From JBEKVE01 sp049514335 (GTDB lineage Bacteria; Actinomycetota; Acidimicrobiia; Acidimicrobiales; UBA8190): a stretch of DNA of 5,773 nucleotides. The notes under the pieces were generated by a model that saw nothing but the letters and a program-made list of their open reading frames with translations, ran no database searches and was not told the DNA's origin. How positions within the stretch are numbered: the first letter of the stretch is position 1; every line of letters starts with the position of its first letter. Positions 1 through 4,837 of this stretch are shown here, in pieces. A program made the position numbers and the translations under genes. Location of the stretch: contig JBEKVE010000195.1 in the NCBI GenBank assembly GCA_049514335.1, forward strand, positions 1 through 5,773, given 5' to 3'.

Positions 1-47
1 CGCTCCGACACCGCACCACGGGGGCCCGCAGGCAGTCTGCCACGACA

Positions 48-76
48 GCACCGAGGCGGTGCGTCCGGTCCACCGG
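48..76. repeat. Two adjacent small hairpins
   Basis: GCACCG (48-53) and CGGTGC (57-62) form a perfect 6-bp stem with a 3-nt loop. Immediately after, CCGGT (65-69) and ACCGG (72-76) form a 5-bp stem with a 2-nt gap. Short stems arise easily by chance at this GC content. Their clustering next to the longer hairpin at 91-121 is what makes them worth marking, as possible auxiliary termination or RNA-end-protecting structures. Confidence 0.35.
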
Positions 77-90
77 GGCGGCCCCTCGGG

Positions 91-121
91 CGGGGGACGT
101 GGGTGGTGACGGCGTCCCCCG
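91..121 (-). terminator. Putative GC-rich hairpin terminator of the cyclase gene
   Basis: CGGGGGACG (91-99) and CGTCCCCCG (113-121) pair perfectly over 9 bp around a 13-nt loop (100-112). In the direction of the minus-strand gene, the stem begins about 51 nt after the TGA stop at 175-173. There is no T tract on either side, so this is not a classical intrinsic terminator. Hairpins without a U tail are often proposed as terminators in high-GC actinobacteria, and the placement fits. The symmetry means it could work in either direction. Confidence 0.5.
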
Positions 122-172
122 GTGGTCGGTCGCCCGCGCCGCGTGCGGTCCGGAGTCAGCCCGTCGTCCTGG

Positions 173-3100
173 TCACACGAGCTCGGGCGTCCACACCACC
201 CCGAGCCGGTCGAGGATCGCATCGCTGTCGGCGACGGCATCGGCGTGGTCGCGCCGCCCCGTGCGCTCGTCGAGGCGGGACATGACGCGCAGCGTGAGCG
301 CCCGCTCGTAGTCCGCCTCGCGCTCGCCCGCCACGTGGAGGCTCTGCTCGAGCGCCCGGCGCGCCCCTTCCACGTCGCCCGAGCGCAGCAGCGCCGCCCC
401 CTGGACCCGGAACAACAGGGGGCTCTGGGACGCGTAGCCGCCGAGGGCGCGCGCCTGCTCGAGCGCCCCCTCGGCGATGGCCAGGGCCTGCTGGGTGCGC
501 CCCGCCAGCAGCTGGCACTCCGCCATGCGCGACCGGGTGTCGAGCACCTCGACCTGACCGCCCACGCCCTGGGACTCCTGGAGCGACTCCTCGAACAGGA
601 GCATGGCGTCGTCGTAGCGGCCTTCTCCGCACGCCACCCGGCCGAGCAGGCAGCGCACCGAGGCGGCACCGGAGCGGTAGCCGGCGGCGCGCCAGATGCG
701 CGACGCCTCGGCGAAGAGCTCGCCCGCCTCTGCCAGCCGACCTTGCTCGAGCGAGATCTCGCCGATGTTGTTCACGTAGAAGGCGGCGATCACCGAGTTG
801 CCGGTGCGGCGCACCATGGACTGCGCCCGGCGGTAGAGGTCGAGGGCCTGGGTCCAGTCCCCGCGCCAGTAGGCCAGTCCTCCGAGGAGGTTGAGCACGC
901 TCGCCTGCCCGGTGAGGTCGCCGAGCTCCTCGAACAGCGCCAGCGCCCGCGTCCAGTTGACGGGCTCGTCGAGGCGTCCGAGGTCCATGTTGGCCCAGTC
1001 GAGGACCTTCAAGGCGTTGGCCAGGGCGTCGCGCTCACCGGCCGCCTGGGCCTCATCGGCGGCGGCCGTGCACCACTTGATGGCCCGGGCGTGCTGCCCC
1101 GCCTCCTGGCAGAAGCGCCCGTACCAGGCGAGCAGCTGGGCGCGCTGGGCCGAGGCGTCGGGGCCCTGCACACCCTCCACCGTGCGGATGCCGCGCGTGA
1201 TCCACCGCATGGCGGCCGAGTACCGGTCGAGCCACCCCATGACCCGCGCCAGCTTGAGCAGCAGCCGGGCCTGGTCCACGGGCTCGTGCACCTGGCGCCG
1301 CGCCGCGCGGTAGGCGGCCTCGGCGGCCTGGTAGGCCCCGGCGTTGTTCTGGGCGTCCCCCAATTCCTCCCGGATGCGGGCCACGTCACCGGGGCCGAGC
1401 CCGTCCACGTGGCGCGCCGCGTCGAGGGCGCGCTCGTAGAACTCCGCCGCCTCCACGTTGGCGTAGACGGCGCGGGCGCGTTCGGCCGCGGTGAGGGAGA
1501 ACTCCCACGCCTCGTCGTAGCGATGGGCGTGGAAGTAGTGCAGTGACAGCAGGGCGGCCTGCTCGTCGGCGCCGGTGCCGGCCATGGCCCGGATGGAGTC
1601 GCCGGTGCGGGCGTGCAGCTCCTGGCGCAGGCGGTAGGGCAGCCCGTCGTAGGCGCTGTCGCGCACCAGGGCATGGGCGAAGCTCACCATGTCGCCCCGC
1701 CGTTCGAGGAACTCCGCCAGACGGAGCCAAGCGCCGTCGCCGGTGCCGGGCACGGCGTCGATGACGGCGTCGAGGAGGGCCGGGGGGAAGGAGCGGCCGA
1801 GGACCGACGCCCGGCGCAGGAGGTTGCGGTCGGCGGGGTGGAGCTGGTCGATGCGGGCGGCGATGACCGCTTCGACCGAATCGGGGAGCGCGGCGAGGTC
1901 CTTGGCGTCGCGGGTGCTCGCCACCAGCTCCCGCAGGAACAGGGGGTTGCCCCCGGACCGCTCGGCCAGCGCCGCCATGGCGTGGGCGGTGATGGGGGCG
2001 TCCTGGGTGGCGAGGTGGATGAGCTCGGCGGCGTCCTGCCCGTCGAGGGGGAGGAGGTCGAGCAGGACCACGGCGTCCTGGCGGGGCGCGTCGAATCCCG
2101 TCGACTCGGCCCGGCGGGTGACGCACACCAGCCACGGTTGGGAGCCCACGGCGTTGGCCATGTGGCGCAGGATGTCGGCCGACGCCTCGTCCATCCAGTG
2201 GGCGTCCTCCACCACGAGCAGCAACGGGATCCCGATGAGCACGCCCAGGAGCTCGGTGGTGACGGCGGCCAGGCGCGGCCGACGGAACTGCTCGTCGAGC
2301 TGCGCCGTCTCGGGGGTGTCGGGGAACGGCACGTCGAGCACCGATGCGATGAGCGGCAGCCACGGGACGAGCCCCGGAGCGTCGCGTTCTGTCGCCAGGC
2401 GCAGGCGTGCCGCCGCTTGTTCGTCGTCGGTGTCCGGGGTGAGCTGGAGCAGGCTCCGCAGCAGGACGCGGAACGGGTGGTAGGGGGTCGAGGACTCGTA
2501 GGGCTCGCACGAGGCGCGGGCGTGCGCGAATGCCGCCGCCATGGACTGCAGCTCTTCGACCAGGCGCGACTTGCCCACGCCCGGCTCCCCGGTGATCTGG
2601 AGCAGCGTGCCGGTGCCGCCCTGCACACCCGCCACCGCCTGGCGCATGTGGGCGAGCTCTGTGTGACGCCCCACGAAGGGCAGCCCGTCGGCATCGCGTA
2701 CCCGCCGGGCCTTCGCCACCGTGCCCACGCTCAGGGCCCGCACCGGCTGCGCCTTGCCCTTCACCATGAAGGGCTCGAGCTCGGTGGTGTCGACGTCGGC
2801 CCCGGCCTGGTCCAGCACCTCGGGGGTGGCGAGGATCTGTCCGGGGACGGCCTTGGCCATGAGCCGCGCCGCCAGGTTCACGGTGTCGCCCATGACGGTG
2901 AAGGTCCGGCGGTAGTGGGGGCCGATGTCGCCGGCGAAGACCGACCCGCGGTTCACGCCGATACGCAGCGCCACGTCCTGGCGCAGGTCCATCGTCTCTC
3001 GCAGCACGAGGAGCATGCGGTGCTCGTCCTGGCCGGTGGTGGACGGGGCCCCGGCGGTGAGGATGATCTTGCCCCCGTCGCGGTCGATGTCGGTGCCGAG

Positions 3101-4024
3101 GAAGGCCACGCCCTGGCGGTCGGCGGAGCGCTGCACCCCGGCCACGAGCGTGTCGAGCAGGGCGGCCAGCTTGTCGGGGCCGGACGACTCGACGATGGCG
3201 TCGGTCCCGTCGAAGTGCACGAAGGCGACCGTCACGCGGCGGTGCTCGGGCTGCTGGACACCGGCCAGCAGTCCGCCGCGCACGGCGGTGGAGACGCAAC
3301 CGGCCAGATCGACGGCGGGCGACACCGGCTCCAGGGGTGCGGGCGAGGCCGAGATGCCCGGCGGGGCGCGCCGCAAGAGCACGCCGTCGCCCTTGGCCGC
3401 GCCGAGCACGCTCGGTTGCAAGGCGGCGGCGGTGGTGTGGCTCACCACGATCTCGCCCGCCTCGGCGGTGCCCTCCATGAGCACCGTCGTGCTCGCCGCC
3501 GGGCCGGTGACGACGAGCTCGCGGTGCGACTCGCCCACGAGGAAGAAGTTGAAGACGCCGCTGTGCACGCCCACCGACATGCGCAGCGTGACCTGGTGGC
3601 CGAGCACCGTCACCCTGCCGACGTCGCGCAGCGTGCGGCGCATCCCCACCGCGGCGCGACACGCACGCGCCTCGTGGTCGACCCCGGTGAACAGGAGCAG
3701 CAGGGCGTCGCCGCCGAACTTGATGAGGCCCCCGCCGTGGGCGTAGGCCACGGCCAGGAGGTCGACGAAGCAGCGGTTGATGGTCTCGCTCAGCTCCTCG
3801 GCCCCCACCTTGCCGTGGCTGGCCAGGCGCTCGGACAGCTTGGTGAAGCCCGAGATGTCGACGAAGGCCACCGTGCCGGGCACCTCGCGCTGCAGCGTCC
3901 CCGGGTCGGTCCTCACCCAGTCCACGACGAGCCGGGGCAGGTACGGCGCCAGGGGATGCCCCCGGCCCGCGCCGAGGAGGGCCCCTGGGGGCGATATGCC
4001 CGCCGCTGACTGGCCCGTCCCCAC
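173..4024 (-). CDS. sAC-type tandem class III adenylate/guanylate cyclase with STAND ATPase and TPR repeats
   Basis: Large cytosolic signalling enzyme, predicted to make a cyclic nucleotide (probably cAMP) from NTP under control of its ATPase and repeat regions. Numbering from GTG 4024 gives 1283 residues. Cyclase domain 1 (about 49-208) has FVDISGF with metal Asp56 and IKFGGDALL with Lys102 and metal Asp106, but Ser178/Leu182 replace the usual Asn/Arg. Cyclase domain 2 (about 261-433) has His270 in place of the first metal Asp, but keeps Thr376, Asn383 and Arg387 in TFTVMGDTVNLAARL. The P-loop ATPase (about 450-703) has FVGR, Walker A GEPGVGKS (479-486), Walker B LLLVVEDAHW (601-610) and GGNP (691-694). 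About ten TPR-like helix pairs fill 853-1273. There is no signal peptide, membrane segment or C-terminal LuxR-type HTH. Domain order and motifs match mammalian sAC (ADCY10) and related bacterial cyclases. An in-frame ATG at 4135 was not used, because a TACAAT -10 lies downstream of it and the codons there are poor in G/C3. The start is uncertain; the body is certain. Confidence 0.93.
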   Translation of the reverse strand: MGTGQSAAGISPPGALLGAGRGHPLAPYLPRLVVDWVRTDPGTLQREVPGTVAFVDISGFTKLSERLASHGKVGAEELSETINRCFVDLLAVAYAHGGGLIKFGGDALLLLFTGVDHEARACRAAVGMRRTLRDVGRVTVLGHQVTLRMSVGVHSGVFNFFLVGESHRELVVTGPAASTTVLMEGTAEAGEIVVSHTTAAALQPSVLGAAKGDGVLLRRAPPGISASPAPLEPVSPAVDLAGCVSTAVRGGLLAGVQQPEHRRVTVAFVHFDGTDAIVESSGPDKLAALLDTLVAGVQRSADRQGVAFLGTDIDRDGGKIILTAGAPSTTGQDEHRMLLVLRETMDLRQDVALRIGVNRGSVFAGDIGPHYRRTFTVMGDTVNLAARLMAKAVPGQILATPEVLDQAGADVDTTELEPFMVKGKAQPVRALSVGTVAKARRVRDADGLPFVGRHTELAHMRQAVAGVQGGTGTLLQITGEPGVGKSRLVEELQSMAAAFAHARASCEPYESSTPYHPFRVLLRSLLQLTPDTDDEQAAARLRLATERDAPGLVPWLPLIASVLDVPFPDTPETAQLDEQFRRPRLAAVTTELLGVLIGIPLLLVVEDAHWMDEASADILRHMANAVGSQPWLVCVTRRAESTGFDAPRQDAVVLLDLLPLDGQDAAELIHLATQDAPITAHAMAALAERSGGNPLFLRELVASTRDAKDLAALPDSVEAVIAARIDQLHPADRNLLRRASVLGRSFPPALLDAVIDAVPGTGDGAWLRLAEFLERRGDMVSFAHALVRDSAYDGLPYRLRQELHARTGDSIRAMAGTGADEQAALLSLHYFHAHRYDEAWEFSLTAAERARAVYANVEAAEFYERALDAARHVDGLGPGDVARIREELGDAQNNAGAYQAAEAAYRAARRQVHEPVDQARLLLKLARVMGWLDRYSAAMRWITRGIRTVEGVQGPDASAQRAQLLAWYGRFCQEAGQHARAIKWCTAAADEAQAAGERDALANALKVLDWANMDLGRLDEPVNWTRALALFEELGDLTGQASVLNLLGGLAYWRGDWTQALDLYRRAQSMVRRTGNSVIAAFYVNNIGEISLEQGRLAEAGELFAEASRIWRAAGYRSGAASVRCLLGRVACGEGRYDDAMLLFEESLQESQGVGGQVEVLDTRSRMAECQLLAGRTQQALAIAEGALEQARALGGYASQSPLLFRVQGAALLRSGDVEGARRALEQSLHVAGEREADYERALTLRVMSRLDERTGRRDHADAVADSDAILDRLGVVWTPELV
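206..1468 (-). other. C-terminal TPR-like helical repeat array
   Basis: This part encodes about 420 residues of repeating helix pairs with a period near 40 residues. Recurrent TPR-like signatures include LLGGLAYWRGDWTQALDLYRRA, NNIGEISLEQGRLAEAGELF, LLGRVACGEGRYDDAMLLF and MAECQLLAGRTQQALAIAEGA. I count roughly ten units, some degenerate. The array is likely a protein- or ligand-binding sensor for the ATPase switch. No partner can be named from the sequence, and nothing resembling a DNA-binding domain follows. Confidence 0.75.
1916..2677 (-). other. STAND/AAA-type ATPase domain
   Basis: The domain opens with FVGRHTEL, the usual entry to ATPase modules of AAA_16 type. Walker A is GEPGVGKS and Walker B is LLLVVEDAHWMDE. 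A WLVCVTRR strand resembles the sensor-1 region, and GGNPLFLREL matches the GxP winged-helix motif of STAND NTPases. Such modules usually act as nucleotide-dependent switches between a sensor and an output. Here the likely output is the N-terminal cyclase pair and the likely sensor the C-terminal repeats, which is inference. Confidence 0.85.
2726..3244 (-). other. Cyclase domain 2 (transition-state half)
   Basis: This segment encodes the second, more divergent cyclase domain. The motif TFTVMGDTVNLAARL is intact, with Thr, Asn and Arg in the T-x6-N-x3-R spacing used for base recognition and transition-state stabilisation. The first metal Asp position is His (VAFVHFDG). The second metal site is replaced by a DRDGGKIILTAGAP segment, which aligns by eye with the DKG segment of sAC C2 that carries the adenine-contacting Lys. 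It should be the C2-like partner of domain 1. Boundaries are approximate. Confidence 0.82.
3401..3880 (-). other. Cyclase domain 1 (metal-binding half)
   Basis: This segment encodes the first class III cyclase catalytic domain. Both metal-binding aspartates are visible (FVDISGF, and KFGGD), with a Lys four residues before the second Asp. The position of the catalytic Asn is Ser and that of the Arg is Leu within VTGPAASTTVLM. By analogy with C1 of sAC and of mammalian membrane cyclases, it should supply the two metal ions to a shared active site. Boundaries are approximate. Confidence 0.85.
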
Positions 4025-4027
4025 TGG

Positions 4028-4042
4028 CCTCGTGCCCCTCCC
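4028..4042 (-). promoter_or_regulatory. Candidate ribosome-binding sequence of the cyclase
   Basis: Read on the minus strand, GGGAGGGG occupies 4042-4035 and a second GAGG lies at 4031-4028, ahead of the GTG at 4024-4022. The first is about 10-12 nt from the start, slightly long. The second is only 3 nt away, too short. This gives modest support for GTG 4024 over other starts and is not decisive. Confidence 0.35.
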
Positions 4043-4073
4043 GCCGCCGGCCCGTGCTCGGCCGCCGGGGGAA

Positions 4074-4079
4074 ATTGTA
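4074..4079 (-). promoter_or_regulatory. Predicted -10 element for the cyclase gene
   Basis: On the minus strand 4079-4074 reads TACAAT, one base from the TATAAT consensus, in the most A/T-rich patch of the surrounding sequence. Transcription would begin near 4067, giving a leader of about 43 nt to GTG 4024. I find no convincing -35 hexamer at 16-19 bp spacing, so an activator or an extended contact may be needed. Confidence 0.5.
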
Positions 4080-4212
4080 GGCCCGGGAGCGCGGCGGGGC
4101 ACGACCACCGGCGGTTGGTGACGGCCCGGAGCCACCGCCGGGTCGGGCGCGGGCCGAACAGGCGCCGAATAGGCACAGCCACGCCAGCCGGGCGACCGCG
4201 GCTCCGTGTTCG

Positions 4213-4234
4213 CGTCATCGTCACATCGCCGTCA
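4213..4234. repeat. Cluster of three CGTCA direct repeats
   Basis: CGTCA occurs at 4213-4217, 4219-4223 and 4230-4234, with start-to-start spacings of 6 and 11 bases. The cluster lies about 110 bases before the phosphatase GTG and about 140 bases upstream of the predicted cyclase -10. A spacing of 11 is one helical turn, so a regulator binding direct repeats is conceivable. Pentamers this short also recur by chance in GC-rich DNA. Confidence 0.3.
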
Positions 4235-4343
4235 CCAGGAGTTTCGACGGTGGGCGGCGATGCGGCTCGGACGGGGGTGCCCGAGGCGAGCCGGGCGTCG
4301 TCAGGACGGCCCGTGGTCGCCCCGCAGGGCATCATGGACCATT

Positions 4344-4817
4344 GTGCGGGTGCTGCTGGTACGTCACGGCCACGCCGGGACCAAGGAGGGGTGGACGGGC
4401 GACGACCGCCTGCGACCGCTCGATGCCCGCGGCCGGCGCCAGGCGGCGCACCTGAGCGGCGTCATCGCCCCCCTCGGACCGACCCGCATCGTGTCGAGCC
4501 CCTACCTGCGCTGCCTCGAGACCATGGAGCCCCTCGCCGGAGCCGTGGGCGCCACCGTCGAGCGCGACGAGGCGCTCACCCCCGACGCCGCAGCGCGTGC
4601 TGTGGTTCTCGTCCGGCGCCTGTCGCGCTCGGCGTCGTCCGACGGGGTGGTGCTGTGCACCCACGGCGAGGTGATGGGGGAGGTGCTCGCCGTCCTGGTG
4701 GCCGAGGACGGGGTGCGGCTCAGGCGCCGGGCGCCGGGGCTCAAGGGGTGCACCTGGGTGATCGAGTTCGAACAGGGACGCGCCGTCAAGGCCACCTACA
4801 TCGCACCGCGGCGCTGA
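4344..4817 (+). CDS. Histidine phosphatase family protein (RHG branch 1; MutT1 C-terminal-domain-like)
   Basis: Small cytosolic phosphatase of the histidine phosphatase superfamily, 157 residues from GTG 4344, a normal length for SixA-like members. It removes phosphate via a phosphohistidine intermediate. Visible motifs are VRHGH with catalytic His8 and Arg7, the SSPYLRC loop with Arg56, an acidic VERDE segment at 72-76, and CTHGEV with second catalytic His107. The GDDRLRPLDARGRRQA and RCLETMEPLA segments and the terminal KGCTWVIEFEQGR segment resemble, from memory, the C-terminal domain of mycobacterial MutT1. No Nudix domain is attached here. The substrate (phosphoprotein, nucleotide or small metabolite) cannot be told. 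GTG 4344 was chosen because it places the conserved beta strand VRVLLVRH at the N-terminus; the frame continues back to ATG 4206 but adds a basic, motif-free tail. The next gene follows after 20 bases. Confidence 0.87.
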   Translation: MRVLLVRHGHAGTKEGWTGDDRLRPLDARGRRQAAHLSGVIAPLGPTRIVSSPYLRCLETMEPLAGAVGATVERDEALTPDAAARAVVLVRRLSRSASSDGVVLCTHGEVMGEVLAVLVAEDGVRLRRRAPGLKGCTWVIEFEQGRAVKATYIAPRR

Positions 4818-4825
4818 GCGACCGT

Positions 4826-4831
4826 TACCAT
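4826..4831 (+). promoter_or_regulatory. Predicted -10 element for a leaderless methyltransferase transcript
   Basis: TACCAT at 4826-4831 fits the actinobacterial TANNNT -10 pattern. The A of the ATG at 4838 lies 7 bases after its last T, exactly where transcription would be expected to start. No Shine-Dalgarno sequence of normal spacing precedes the ATG; the upstream bases are TCGGGGC. Together these suggest a leaderless mRNA. No clear -35 hexamer is visible; that region overlaps the end of the phosphatase gene. Confidence 0.5.
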
Positions 4832-4837
4832 CGGGGC

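Larger units (their letters stand above)
1..172. other. Non-coding stretch downstream of the cyclase gene, rich in inverted repeats
   Basis: I find no reading frame here with a credible start, family motif or coding-like third-position pattern. Open frames entering from the right are antisense shadows of the cyclase gene. The stretch holds several short perfect inverted repeats: 31-41 (GGCAG around a single T), 48-62, 65-76 and 91-121. It reads best as a 3' untranslated and termination zone for the minus-strand gene, perhaps shared with a convergent gene outside the window. That last point is inference, since nothing left of base 1 is visible. Confidence 0.5.
4025..4343. other. Divergent intergenic region
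   Basis: This stretch of about 320 bases separates the leftward cyclase from the rightward phosphatase. Open frames cross it (the phosphatase frame extends back to an ATG at 4206, the cyclase frame to an ATG at 4135). The predicted extensions are Arg/Pro/Gly-rich, lack family motifs and use more A/T-ending codons, so I regard them as non-coding. It contains the TACAAT box for the cyclase and a CGTCA repeat cluster. I could not place a convincing plus-strand promoter for the phosphatase. Confidence 0.6.

Noticed and set aside
173..1468. A MalT/LuxR-family (LAL) transcription regulator interpretation of the ATPase plus TPR part
   Set aside because: The protein ends after the last repeat without a LuxR-type HTH, and two cyclase domains precede the ATPase, so it is a signalling enzyme and not a DNA-binding regulator.
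122..1546. A 474-codon plus-strand open frame over the TPR-coding part
   Set aside because: It is antisense to a well-supported coding region and its composition is typical of a shadow frame. The minus strand shows regular TPR repeats here.
1386..3662. A 758-codon open frame on the minus strand in another register of the cyclase gene
   Set aside because: The translation is Arg/Gly/Pro/Ala-dominated and motif-free, whereas the chosen frame carries cyclase, ATPase and TPR motifs throughout.
1613..4009. A 798-codon open frame on the plus strand, antisense to the cyclase
   Set aside because: It mirrors the cyclase gene. Its translation is rich in His, Gly, Val, Arg and Glu with no recognisable motif. 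Long antisense frames are expected when third positions are nearly all G/C.
4025..4135. Upstream extension of the cyclase to ATG 4135
   Set aside because: It is Pro/Gly/Arg-rich, has many A/T-ending codons and contains the likely -10 element. The possibility is kept as a finding on start ambiguity.
4214..4236. Possible CRP-type operator around GTCACATCGCCGTCAC
   Set aside because: A cAMP-receptor site next to a cyclase would be attractive, but the half-sites are direct rather than inverted (no TGTGA-N6-TCACA symmetry), so I report only the repeats.
4206..4343. Upstream extension of the phosphatase to ATG 4206
   Set aside because: It would add 46 mostly basic residues ahead of a phosphatase fold that normally begins right at the first beta strand. 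No family member I know has such a tail.
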